Shown here: piece after piece, positions 1 through 8,641 of the stretch
How positions within the stretch are numbered: position 1 is the stretch's first letter
How the letters are laid out: each line of letters opens with the position of its first letter
DNA from: CAZUXY01 sp964624235
GTDB taxonomy: Bacteria > Spirochaetota > UBA4802 > UBA5368
Direction: 5' to 3'
NCBI GenBank assembly: GCA_964624235.1
Contig: CAZUXY010000001.1
Span: forward strand, 198,176-262,175
Length of the DNA: 64,000 bases
Position numbers and translations under genes: made by a program
The notes under the pieces: model-generated
Databases searched by the model: none
The model's input: the letters and a program-made list of their open reading frames with translations, nothing else
Told to the model about the DNA's origin: nothing

Positions 1-514
1 TGAAGTACATCTCGAGAATTTCTTCCTTGGTGAACTTTTTTTCTATCTGCAGGGCAAGAATCGCTTCAAGCGCCTTTCTCATCACAGTACGTTCACCAGT
101 GGTGAAAAGCCTCTTTGCCAGCTGCTGGGTAATTGTTGAGCCGCCTTGCACCACTCTGCCTGCCAGGATGTTTTTCACCATTGCCCTGGCGATTCCTTTG
201 GGATTAATTCCAAAGTGGTTGTAGAAATCCTTGTCCTCGGTCGCGACAAACGAGTTTACCAGGTTTTTCGGCAATTCCTCGAAGGAAACAAGGTCCCTTT
301 TCTCTTTAAAGAGTTCTGCGATCAGTTCACCATTGACATCGTACACTTTTGTCGGCAGGCTGGGTTGAAACTGTTTAAGATTGTCAATTCCCGAAAAATT
401 TTTAATCTGGGAGGTTATATACCCAAACATCACTCCACCCAAGAGTGAAAACCCAAATACCAGCATTAAAGCTATCTTCTCAATCTTTTCAATATTAATC
501 TTTACTGTATCCAT
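1..514 (-). CDS. Penicillin-binding protein 1A-type transglycosylase, N-terminal part (runs off the window)
   Basis: Only the first 171 residues are in the window; the gene continues past base 1. The product is a class A penicillin-binding protein, a glycosyltransferase family 51 enzyme that polymerises lipid II outside the inner membrane. A membrane anchor lies at about residues 13-36. The two classic GT51 motifs are visible: ATEDKDFYNHFG (catalytic Glu93) and GGSTITQQLAKRLF at about 124-137. The start at 514 gives a short cytoplasmic N-terminus directly before the anchor. The transpeptidase half lies outside the window, so a monofunctional transglycosylase is not excluded, although the N-terminus reads like PBP1A. 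HtrA and a small membrane protein lie upstream on the same strand. Confidence 0.9.
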   Translation of the reverse strand, partial: MDTVKINIEKIEKIALMLVFGFSLLGGVMFGYITSQIKNFSGIDNLKQFQPSLPTKVYDVNGELIAELFKEKRDLVSFEELPKNLVNSFVATEDKDFYNHFGINPKGIARAMVKNILAGRVVQGGSTITQQLAKRLFTTGERTVMRKALEAILALQIEKKFTKEEILEMYF

Positions 515-712
515 ACGAAAATACCCAGTACTATGCGGTTACACTTTGCAGATTTTCGCCATAAGCGGGTTTTGCTCTACAGGTGTTTTTTGTACCAGAT
601 GCAGGAGGTTGTTGCAGAAAGCAAGTATTAAATCCCCATCATGCTATTGTAATGACGCTCAGCTATCTGTAGTATCCACGTGGAACCTTTCTGCTCTATA
701 AAAATTTATTTT

Positions 713-913
713 TCATTGGCGGGATGCTCTGGATACATAACCGATCACCCAAAGCACCCCAAAGATAATAAGTACAACGAGAAAAAGCTCAGCCAGTATG
801 CTTACGGTTCCGGCTATAATTCTGAGCAGAAGTGGAATTATGTATTTGATGATCAGGTACAAAACAGTGACCACCCCAACTGCATAAAGCCCATATCTCA
901 CGGCATCCGGCAT
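713..913 (-). CDS. Small two-helix membrane protein, unknown function
   Basis: This is a 66-residue protein, almost entirely hydrophobic, with two probable membrane helices at about residues 9-30 and 33-58 and a short basic tail (SRASRQ). A GGGGAGAA ribosome-binding site precedes the ATG, which supports it as a real gene. It lies between an HtrA-type protease gene and a PBP1A gene on the same strand, about 70 bases after the former, so it may be co-transcribed with envelope genes. I do not recognise a family, and no function should be assigned. Confidence 0.6.
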   Translation of the reverse strand: MPDAVRYGLYAVGVVTVLYLIIKYIIPLLLRIIAGTVSILAELFLVVLIIFGVLWVIGYVSRASRQ

Positions 914-984
914 AATAATCTTCTCCCCTTATTTTATTATATATTCCGAGTTCATGTTTCCTTTTATTAATCCTTTAAAACACC

Positions 985-2133
985 CTAAGGTCTTTCTGCC
1001 ACAGTGATAAACAGGTTTACTAAAGCTTTGTTCCTCCAGACAGTCAGCTTCAGTGTTTTACCTATCGGGGATTTTCCCACATAATCGATCAGATCCTCAT
1101 AAGTTTTTATATTTGTATCATCAATCTTTAAAACAACATCACCCGGCAGTACTCCGCCCCTGTGGGCGGGACCATTCTTTATGATACCGCCTATAAGGGC
1201 TCCCTCGGGTTGTTTCAAACCCAGCTGACGCGCGTTCTCCTCGTTAAGAGGGATTATTTGTACCCCGATGAATCCCCGCTTGATCTTTTTATACTTTTTT
1301 AACTGATCAAGTATGGATTTCGCCGTATTAATGGGAATAGCGAATCCAATTCCCATATTCCCGCCCGTCCTGGAATAAATCATACGGTTGATCCCGATAA
1401 CCTCTCCGTAAATATTAATGAGTGGACCGCCTGAATTACCCGGATTGATCGAAGCATCGGTCTGTATATGAGATTGTGATGCTCCCATCATGTCGACGTC
1501 CTTCCTCCCTGTTGCGCTTATTACTCCTACGGTGAACGTCTTATCCAGTCCAAACGGGTTGCCGATAGCGATCGCCCAGTCTCCGACCTTTACATTATCA
1601 GAGTTTCCGAGATATACCGGTTTCAACTTCCCCCTTGGATTGATTTTAAGCAAAGCAATATCAGTCCGTTCATCGGAGCCGATTATTACTGCCGGATAAA
1701 GATCATTCTCTATTTTTACAGTAACTTTATCCACATTGGCTATTACATGATGGTTGGTACATATATATCCGTCCTCGGACAGTACAAAACCAGTGCCCAG
1801 ACCGGTCCTTCTCTGGACCCTGGGGCCCGTATTCCCCTCAGGCATACCGAAAAACTGACGGAAAAAGGGATCATCAAAAAAAGGATGCTGCGGCAGTTTC
1901 ACCATCTGTTCTGTTGAAATGAATACTACCCTGTCTTTATACAGTTCATATATGTCCCTGAATGTTTTCTGAATTTCCCAGGCTTTTGCAGATTCAGAGC
2001 TTTTTTTTATGGGAGATTCCTGGGATTCCCCAAAAACGGGGATGTCCTTCCTGGAACAGGAAAAAGGGTAAAAGAAAAGAGAAACGGTAAAAACTACCAC
2101 TATAGGAAGCAGATACTTTTTTATAGACTTCAT
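985..2133 (-). CDS. HtrA/DegP-family serine protease with one PDZ domain, probable lipoprotein
   Basis: The 382-residue protein is a periplasmic trypsin-like protease of the HtrA family, which degrades or refolds damaged envelope proteins. The signal sequence ends in YPFSC, a weak lipobox-like site around Cys26. The catalytic triad is visible: His129 in TNHHVIAN, Asp158 in DERTDIALL and Ser234 in NPGNSGGPL. A single PDZ domain follows at about residues 285-380 (GVLPGDVVLKIDD), making it shorter than two-PDZ DegP and more like DegS or single-PDZ HtrA proteins. An AAGGAG ribosome-binding site precedes the ATG. The linker at residues 30-60 is low in complexity and probably spaces the protease from the membrane. 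Confidence 0.92.
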   Translation of the reverse strand: MKSIKKYLLPIVVVFTVSLFFYPFSCSRKDIPVFGESQESPIKKSSESAKAWEIQKTFRDIYELYKDRVVFISTEQMVKLPQHPFFDDPFFRQFFGMPEGNTGPRVQRRTGLGTGFVLSEDGYICTNHHVIANVDKVTVKIENDLYPAVIIGSDERTDIALLKINPRGKLKPVYLGNSDNVKVGDWAIAIGNPFGLDKTFTVGVISATGRKDVDMMGASQSHIQTDASINPGNSGGPLINIYGEVIGINRMIYSRTGGNMGIGFAIPINTAKSILDQLKKYKKIKRGFIGVQIIPLNEENARQLGLKQPEGALIGGIIKNGPAHRGGVLPGDVVLKIDDTNIKTYEDLIDYVGKSPIGKTLKLTVWRNKALVNLFITVAERP

Positions 2134-2741
2134 TATTGATCTCCTTGATGCTCTCAGTACCAGATATAGAGGATAAATCTACCCCGTTGTTACATAAATA
2201 TAAACAGATAGATTCATTGTGTTCATAAAACAAAGCGGACAGTTTATTGTTTCAGTCTTCTACTAAGGTACATCATGGTTCTGTAATCAAGCAAGTTTTT
2301 ATTCATTCTTGTATCCCCATCACGCGGTGCATACCTTTTCCATTATGAATCCAGCATATCACTACCTTGTACTTACTGTATTATACAGTTGAATATTATT
2401 GTAACAGTTTCTATTCTAATTAGAGCGATGGCGAGGGTTGAACAAATGAGTTGAAAGAGACCTTAATTCTTTCTGCGTGCGGTCGGTCAACGGATGAGAA
2501 TAGTAAAACAATAAGGATAATCCGCCACCTGCCCATGAGTTAATAACTACCGTTAAAAATAAAAAGGAAAAAACCCGGGATGTTTCCGCGAATCACCGTA
2601 CTGGAATACGGAATAAATTTGATTCTTGAAAATAAATCACAGCACACGAATATCCCTAATGATAGATAAGCCTGACTGCGCGTAAAAAAAATCAAATGTA
2701 GACTGAGGATACTCCATACGGGCTATCCGATACCCATCGAA
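2134..2741. other. Intergenic region, 608 bases, with a palindrome over a possible promoter
   Basis: No convincing gene is seen. A perfect palindrome, ACTGTAT-T-ATACAGT, lies at 2375-2389. On the minus strand it contains the hexamer TATAAT, so it could overlap a -10 element serving the htrA-like gene about 240 bases downstream. The -35 match (ACTGTT, 17 bases upstream) is poor. The rest is AT-rich with no clear terminator after the PEP carboxykinase gene. Confidence 0.4.
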
Positions 2742-4514
2742 TTATTTCGCGTCTTTAAGCCTTTTACCGAGCTCATTGTATTCCTGCCAGAGTTCATCCG
2801 GAAGACGGTCACCGAAGATCTTAAGAAATTCATTATGACCTTTCATCTCCTCAATCCATTCGTTCTTGCTTATGGTGAGGAGTTGCTTCATGGCTTTTGA
2901 ATTAAGGTCAAGTCCATCGACCGGTATATCGTCGTAATTCGGGATCAGACCTATGGGAGTTTCTCTCGCCCTCACTCGACTGAAGCAGCGATCGATTATC
3001 CATTTCAGAACCCTGAGGTTTTCACCAAAACCGGGCCACAGGTACTTCCCGTTTTCATCCTGACGGAACCAGTTTACATGAAAAATTTTCGGCGGATTCT
3101 CCATTTTTTTTCCCATGGAAAGCCAGTGACCAAAATAGTCCCCCATATGATAACCGCAGAAGGGCAACATTGCCATAGGGTCTCTGCGCACCTCACCAAG
3201 AGTACCGTACTGAGCCGCGGTCCTCTCCGACGCCATGGTTGCTCCCACATACACACCGTGCTGCCAGTTAAACGATTCATAAACCAGAGGAGTCAGCCTG
3301 GCTCTTCGGCCCCCGAACAGTATGGCCGAGATGGGAACACCCCTCGGATCCTGCCAGTGGGGTGAAATGCTGGGACACTGGCTTAACGGAGCGGTGAACC
3401 GGGCATTGGGATTAGCACCCGGTTCCGGCGAATCCTTGGTCCATTCATTGCCTTTCCAGTCGATTCCCTTTTCAGGTACCGGGCCATCCATCCCTTCCCA
3501 CCACACGTTCAGGTCGGGCGTAAGCAGAAGGTTGGTGAAAATGGTGTTTTTTCTGATGGTCGCCATGGCGTTGGGATTTGTTTTATAATTGGTCCCGGGT
3601 GCCACTCCGAAGAATCCATTTTCCGGATTTATCGCCCACAGCCTCCCGTCTTCACCGATCCTCATCCAGGCAATATCGTCCCCAACAGTCCATATCTTAT
3701 ATCCGGGCATGGTTTCAGGGGGTACAAGCATGGCAAGGTTGGTTTTCCCGCAGGCGGAAGGGAATGCACCCGCAATATAGGCCGTCTCCCCTTCGGGATT
3801 TTCAATACCTACAATCAACATATGTTCGGCCAACCATCCCTCAATCCGGGCGAGATGGCTTGCGATGCGCAGCGCCAGGCACTTCTTACCCAGCAGCACA
3901 TTACCGCCGTAACCGGAACCGACGCTCATTATGGTGTTATACTCCGGGAAATGGCAGATATATCTGCGGGTGATATCAAGGTCCGCTTTGCCGTGCAGCC
4001 CTTTGGTGAATTCACCGTATTGTCCCAGCTCCTTCCATGCGACATTTCCCATACGCGTCATGATCCTCATATTCAGGACCACATATATACTGTCTGTTAT
4101 TTCCACACCGATTTTATTGAAACTGGAACCGGGAATCCCCATGATAAAGGGAAGCACGTACATTTTCCTTCCCCTCATGGATCCGTCGAAGATGGCTGAA
4201 AGCTTATCATTCGCTTCTTTCGGCGACATCCAGTTGTTTGAGGGGCCCGCATCATCTTTGTTATTGGTGCAGATGAAGGTCAGGTGCTCTGTCCGTGCAA
4301 CATCATTTTGGGCGGTCCTGTGATAGACGCTTCCAGGTAATTTTTTTTGATCCAGTTCAATAAGTTCTCCGGTACTGAAAGCTTCCTTCTGAAGTTCCAG
4401 TTTTTCCTCTTCGGTCCCGTCGATCCATACGATCTGGTCGGGTTTTGTCAACCTGGCGACTTCATCGACCCATTCTAAAACGCCCTTGTGTTGAGTGAGC
4501 GGAACAGTATGCAT
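2742..4514 (-). CDS. pckG: Phosphoenolpyruvate carboxykinase (GTP)
   Basis: The 590-residue protein is a full-length GTP-dependent PEP carboxykinase, which interconverts oxaloacetate and phosphoenolpyruvate in the cytoplasm for gluconeogenesis or anaplerosis. Family signatures are clear: the kinase-1a P-loop FPSACGKTNLAML at about residues 259-271, preceded by YGGNVLLGKKC, and later the nucleotide-contact region NWFRQDENGKYLWPGFGEN. The length matches the usual 590-620 residues and excludes the shorter ATP-dependent family. A GGGAGG ribosome-binding site precedes the ATG. The gene stands alone, with more than 300 bases on either side, facing away from the ornithine cyclodeaminase-like gene. 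Confidence 0.97.
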   Translation of the reverse strand: MHTVPLTQHKGVLEWVDEVARLTKPDQIVWIDGTEEEKLELQKEAFSTGELIELDQKKLPGSVYHRTAQNDVARTEHLTFICTNNKDDAGPSNNWMSPKEANDKLSAIFDGSMRGRKMYVLPFIMGIPGSSFNKIGVEITDSIYVVLNMRIMTRMGNVAWKELGQYGEFTKGLHGKADLDITRRYICHFPEYNTIMSVGSGYGGNVLLGKKCLALRIASHLARIEGWLAEHMLIVGIENPEGETAYIAGAFPSACGKTNLAMLVPPETMPGYKIWTVGDDIAWMRIGEDGRLWAINPENGFFGVAPGTNYKTNPNAMATIRKNTIFTNLLLTPDLNVWWEGMDGPVPEKGIDWKGNEWTKDSPEPGANPNARFTAPLSQCPSISPHWQDPRGVPISAILFGGRRARLTPLVYESFNWQHGVYVGATMASERTAAQYGTLGEVRRDPMAMLPFCGYHMGDYFGHWLSMGKKMENPPKIFHVNWFRQDENGKYLWPGFGENLRVLKWIIDRCFSRVRARETPIGLIPNYDDIPVDGLDLNSKAMKQLLTISKNEWIEEMKGHNEFLKIFGDRLPDELWQEYNELGKRLKDAK

Positions 4515-4860
4515 CCTTCCCTCCCTTGAACGGTATTGTCACAACATAATGATGCCGGGGAAAACCCCCTGGTTTTTATAAGGAATTTCCTGGTAGATTT
4601 TCGCGCGAGGAACAAGGTAACCGGTCAATGGGGAATACCCGGCACGCTTAAAGAGCTTTTGAATCCTTAAAAAAATAACACACCGGTGTCAATAAAAAAA
4701 AGCAACTGTCCGACGGTCGAAAGGTGAATTATCAGAGTGATTGTGTCGATTTGATTGTATATTTTTATTGATTTGTTCTGTCATGAGGATGATTCTGGGC
4801 ATTAAAAAATTATATGAAACCCCGTTATGTATAGAACAGTTTTTTCTGTTGAGGTTTATT
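4515..4860. other. Divergent intergenic region between pckG and the ornithine cyclodeaminase-like gene
   Basis: These 346 bases must hold the promoters of both flanking genes, but I cannot pick convincing -35/-10 pairs. The rightward reading frame stays open back to about 4741, but the residues upstream of 4861 do not look like part of the enzyme. A short GAACAG/CTGTT arm pair sits just before the ribosome-binding site at 4850-4853. Confidence 0.4.
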
Positions 4861-5964
4861 ATGAGCCAGACGTTTGCACTTCCAGAATATCGGTCGCCAG
4901 ATTTCAATTCTAAAGTTTTCAAGGACTGCCCGGTAGTCGGTTTCAAGGAAGCTGAATTCGATGGAGTTGCACCGGAGCATTATCATGCCACCTCCATTTA
5001 CCCGGAGTATTTTCAGATAAAGCGTGGAGAATGGAAGCTGGCTGAATCTTCACGCATGGACTGTGTCGTTATATCAGAACACGGCATACTTAAAGCCGTG
5101 GAATTCAGGCATATAAAAAAGGGAGACCCGGTAATCGTAGGACGCACCGAAGATGGAGAAGAAGGAATCTATGTGCACACGACAGGATTCGCTCCTCCAG
5201 CGGAGTCACGGGAAAAATTTTCATTTCACACACGAAGAACCAGGGAAACACCATTTTCAAGGGATTATGACAGTATTTATGAATTACTGAAACATGAAAG
5301 AGAGATGGGCAATATCGTCTGGATTTTAGGACCGGCGGTTACTTTTGATTATGATTCGAGAAAATCCATGACCGGTCTCATCGAAAACGGGTATGTTCAC
5401 GCATTGCTGGCAGGAAACGCCCTCGCGGTGCACGATATCGAAGCATCCATGTTTGGAACGGGTCTGGGACAGGATATTTACACCAAGGAGTATCGCAGAC
5501 TTGGACATTATCATCATCTCGATGCCATTAATGCCGTTCGCAGATACGGTTCGATGAAAAATGTTTTTCACAAGGGACTGCTTCGCGATGGTATTATTTG
5601 TTCATGTTTGAAGAAACAAATCCCTTTTGTACTGGCCGGCTCCATAAGAGACGACGGTCCCCTCCCCGATGTCATTGGGGATGTGTATGAAGCACAGGAC
5701 CGTATGAGGGCGGTATTGTCAAAGGCAACAACGGTGATAGCGCTGGCGACCCAACTCCATGCCATCGCTTCGGGGAACATGTTACCGTCGCACCAGGTGA
5801 GAGAAGGAGTAGTGCGTCCGGTTTACTTTTATATAGTCGACATATCGGAATTCGCCCTGGATAAACTTGCGAATCGCGGCAGTCTCGAAGTGCGCGGCAT
5901 AGTAACAAACGTGCAGGATTTCCTGATCAATGTAAGCAGGGCTCTTACTGAGGGCTCATCATAA
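4861..5964 (+). CDS. Ornithine cyclodeaminase-like protein of the TIGR00300 / LOR-SDH type
   Basis: The 367-residue protein resembles the family that includes the archaeal ornithine cyclodeaminase MMP1218 and the C-terminal half of cyanobacterial ArgZ/AgrE (TIGR00300, LOR/SDH conserved domain). Those enzymes convert ornithine to proline and ammonia with NAD. Visible family-like stretches are PDFNSKVFKDCPVVGFKEAE near the N-terminus, GGYVHALLAGNA-type sequence (here NGYVHALLAGNALAVHD) and the C-terminal GSIRDDGPLPDVIGD and ASGNMLPS motifs. The N-terminal arginine dihydrolase domain of ArgZ is absent. The start at 4861 is preferred because of the upstream GAGG; an in-frame ATG at 4783 lies in less protein-like sequence. 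Assignment of substrate is by family. Confidence 0.8.
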   Translation: MSQTFALPEYRSPDFNSKVFKDCPVVGFKEAEFDGVAPEHYHATSIYPEYFQIKRGEWKLAESSRMDCVVISEHGILKAVEFRHIKKGDPVIVGRTEDGEEGIYVHTTGFAPPAESREKFSFHTRRTRETPFSRDYDSIYELLKHEREMGNIVWILGPAVTFDYDSRKSMTGLIENGYVHALLAGNALAVHDIEASMFGTGLGQDIYTKEYRRLGHYHHLDAINAVRRYGSMKNVFHKGLLRDGIICSCLKKQIPFVLAGSIRDDGPLPDVIGDVYEAQDRMRAVLSKATTVIALATQLHAIASGNMLPSHQVREGVVRPVYFYIVDISEFALDKLANRGSLEVRGIVTNVQDFLINVSRALTEGSS

Positions 5965-6115
5965 TTAATTATATATTCACCTTTTCTTCATATTCCCTTC
6001 AGCCGCTTTCTCCATTATTCGTTACGGTAACAACCGCCGGTATAAACCTTTACTGAACCTGTAGACGGGTACAGGACAAAGCGTTTACGGTTAATTATTT
6101 AAAAGGGGTATGTGT

Positions 6116-6991
6116 ATGGACCTTAATCAGCAAAATACTAACTCTAGTCCCAGAGAGAACCGCACTTCGATCGGTGCCATTATAACCAGGCCTTACCTGA
6201 TGGCAATAAACAGATTTCAGGTTAAAATCAAACTGTTTATAGAAAAGGAGGATTTCATTATTAAAACCGCCGAGAACGATTTTGAACTGGAGCAGGTTCT
6301 AAGACTCAGACATGATGTATTCATCAGGGAACTGTTGAACAAAAAGAAACTGTTCGGGATCGACATCGACAAGTATGACATGCTTTGCGATCACCTGCTG
6401 GTTATTGAAAAAAATACCGGAGCCTATGTAGGTACATACAGATTGAATTCAGACCTGTATTCGGACTGTTTTTATTCCGAGAAGGAGTTTAATCTGGGAA
6501 CCCTTATGAATGTGCCGGGCCTGAAACTGGAGATTGGAAGGGCGTGTATACGCCGGGATTTTCGTAAAAGCAATATGATGGGCCTGCTCTGGGAAGGAAT
6601 ATACGCGTATATGGCCCTTATGAACGCCCGTTATGTATTCGGATGTTCCAGCATCATGACTACCAACATGATCGAGATCGCCATGGTTCACAAATACCTG
6701 GTCGACAACAACCATTGCACTTTCGAGACGGGTGCATATCCGGTGAATAAATACAGGATCAAGGAATTCAACAAGTACCTGGATATGGTCGAAAAGATGA
6801 ATATACACGAAGTATATATAAAGGCGGAGAAACTCATCCCGAGATTAATAAAAGATTATTTTAATTTCGGTGCAAAAATCCATGGTGAACCCGCTCTCGA
6901 TAAGAACTTCCGTTGTATCGACGTGCTCACTATGCTCGATCTTCAATCCATGAATCACAGTTATAAAGACCAGCGGCTGACGGCGAAATAA
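6116..6991 (+). CDS. OlsB/hemolysin-type GNAT acyltransferase
   Basis: The 291-residue protein belongs to the Acetyltransf_5 group of GNAT enzymes (OlsB-like ornithine-acyl-ACP N-acyltransferases and so-called hemolysins). The family pattern is visible: LRLRHDVFIREL, then DHLLVIEKNTGAYVGTYRL, LEIGRACIRRDFR and IYAYMALMNARYVFGCSS. OlsB proteins make lyso-ornithine lipid at the inner membrane from ornithine and acyl-ACP. The second ATG (6116) is chosen because AAAAGGGG lies 7 bases upstream of it but directly against the first ATG at 6110. The upstream gene is an ornithine cyclodeaminase-like gene, which makes an ornithine-related role attractive but not proven. Confidence 0.75.
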   Translation: MDLNQQNTNSSPRENRTSIGAIITRPYLMAINRFQVKIKLFIEKEDFIIKTAENDFELEQVLRLRHDVFIRELLNKKKLFGIDIDKYDMLCDHLLVIEKNTGAYVGTYRLNSDLYSDCFYSEKEFNLGTLMNVPGLKLEIGRACIRRDFRKSNMMGLLWEGIYAYMALMNARYVFGCSSIMTTNMIEIAMVHKYLVDNNHCTFETGAYPVNKYRIKEFNKYLDMVEKMNIHEVYIKAEKLIPRLIKDYFNFGAKIHGEPALDKNFRCIDVLTMLDLQSMNHSYKDQRLTAK

Positions 6992-7001
6992 TATCCCTCA
7001 C

Positions 7002-7034
7002 CTCTCTTCATCCTCTGCGTGAGGATGAGGAGAG
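7002..7034 (+). terminator. Possible hairpin terminator after the acyltransferase gene
   Basis: A 13-bp stem with one G-T pair forms between 7002-7014 and 7022-7034 around a short loop. It begins 10 bases after the upstream stop codon. The following tail (TTCCGTTTTC) is only moderately T-rich. Confidence 0.5.
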
Positions 7035-7194
7035 TTCCGTTTTCATACCCTCACCCATCTCATGTCTATTGCTTCAGCCTTGCCCCTCCTTTAATCTGAA
7101 ACCGCACAAAAAATACTTTATTTTATCATGTATTGCGGAAACAATGTTTTCTAAAAGACGCGGGACAATGTACACCGGATAAAGGACCCAGAAG

Positions 7195-8637
7195 ATGAAG
7201 CATCAGGGGATGATTTTGCTTTTTGTATGCAATCTTGCGGTTACTAATGGGCTTTACGCGGAAGACCCCCAATCCCTCACCCGAAAGGGTATAGACCTCA
7301 GCGAAAAAAAACAGTACAGCGAAGCGGCCAGAGAATTCAAAAAGGCGATTGATATCCACAACAATTCCTCGGCGAAATCCTATCACAACATGGGATGGGT
7401 GCTTGAACTTAAAGGGGAAACCGGAGAGGCGATAAAGCATTACGAAGAAGCACTGCGGAGAAATCCTTCACAAATCCCAACCTATGAGAGAGTGGGATAC
7501 CTCTATTTCAAAACCGGCGATTACGAAAAGGCTGTTGCCGCGGGCGAATATGTGATAAAGGTCGATCCGAAGAACCAGTCGGTAATACGATGGTTGCCCG
7601 AGGCTTACAAACTAAAGCTGCAGAAGGAAATGCTCCTCGCCAGGAAACAGGAGGAGGAAAAAAAGAAACAGCAGGAAAAGCAAAAACCAGATGAAAAGCA
7701 GGAAAAGAAGGAAGAAAAAACCTCACGATTTTTATTCGCCACCTTCGACTTCATGCTCAGAACCGGTTACTATTTTGATGAGAACAAGTTCAAATACGTC
7801 GATACCGAAGGCCTTTACTCAAGTTTCCCTGAAATGCTGTATGTCAATATCACCCCCCTGCCGGCATGGGAGTTCGATCTTGCGGCAGGCCGTCCCTATC
7901 TGGGTGCGATGACCCCCGATGTAATAATACATACTGAAACCCTTCAGGCCATGTTGCATATGGGCCCTTGGCATCTGGGCGCGGGCATTATGGGAAACCA
8001 TTACCGCGATGATTTCAATTTCGGGAAAAAATACGCGCTGACCGATTTTAAGGCCGGGGTCCTTTTCGGCGTAAAAAAAGAAAAATACACCACCAGGTTC
8101 GCCTTTTACCCCCGGTTCCTTCCCCATGACGGTCCGCAATCCAGCGGTAAATCCCTTGATGTGAGCATGTTCGAATTCAGCTATCACTATACGGTGGATA
8201 CCGCACTGGGTTACTATTCAAAAATTTCCGCCAAAGATTACTATTTCTTCAACCATACCGACAGGCGGTCCAATTACTACGGGGTTTACGATATCACCTT
8301 CGGTGTTTCACTGAACAGGCTTACCGAAGTTAAAAAGAAAAAATATTTAACTTTCATCCTGGAATTTACGGAAAGATTTTACCTTAGAAACCTCGACAAT
8401 GACGACCCGTACAGTCTGGCAAACGGGCAGGGACTTTTCGGCGCCGATGCCGATGGATGGTTCAGCGGGCATCCCTTTTCGGGCTTTTACACCCAGGGCC
8501 ACCAGCTTTCATTACGTGTTGAGGAGTGGTTGAACGCTTACCTGTTCCTCTACCAGTCATTTGTGTTCGAGATGGCCGGCACCAAAGGAGACCACAATGA
8601 ATTCTCACTGCTTCTTGGTGTAGGCGGAAGCTACTGA
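7195..8637 (+). CDS. TPR protein with a beta-barrel-like C-terminal domain, exported
   Basis: The 480-residue protein has a signal peptide (cleavage likely after GLYA at residue 22). Three TPR-like repeats follow at about 24-130, for example YHNMGWVLELKGETGEAIKHYEEAL. A highly charged linker rich in K, E and Q spans about 142-175. The remaining 300 residues alternate polar and aromatic residues (FDFMLRTGYYFDENKF, YHYTVDTALGYYSKIS) and end in an aromatic strand (LLLGVGGSY), as expected for an outer-membrane beta-barrel. Function is unknown; a periplasmic TPR platform tethered to a barrel is the simplest reading. The inositol-monophosphatase gene starts 4 bases after the stop, so they are probably co-transcribed. 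Confidence 0.75.
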   Translation: MKHQGMILLFVCNLAVTNGLYAEDPQSLTRKGIDLSEKKQYSEAAREFKKAIDIHNNSSAKSYHNMGWVLELKGETGEAIKHYEEALRRNPSQIPTYERVGYLYFKTGDYEKAVAAGEYVIKVDPKNQSVIRWLPEAYKLKLQKEMLLARKQEEEKKKQQEKQKPDEKQEKKEEKTSRFLFATFDFMLRTGYYFDENKFKYVDTEGLYSSFPEMLYVNITPLPAWEFDLAAGRPYLGAMTPDVIIHTETLQAMLHMGPWHLGAGIMGNHYRDDFNFGKKYALTDFKAGVLFGVKKEKYTTRFAFYPRFLPHDGPQSSGKSLDVSMFEFSYHYTVDTALGYYSKISAKDYYFFNHTDRRSNYYGVYDITFGVSLNRLTEVKKKKYLTFILEFTERFYLRNLDNDDPYSLANGQGLFGADADGWFSGHPFSGFYTQGHQLSLRVEEWLNAYLFLYQSFVFEMAGTKGDHNEFSLLLGVGGSY

Positions 8638-8641
8638 CCAC

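Noticed and set aside
2375..2389. Possible LexA box (CTGT...ACAG)
   Set aside because: The two half-sites are separated by 5 bases, not the 8 of the gamma-proteobacterial box, and no SOS gene is adjacent.
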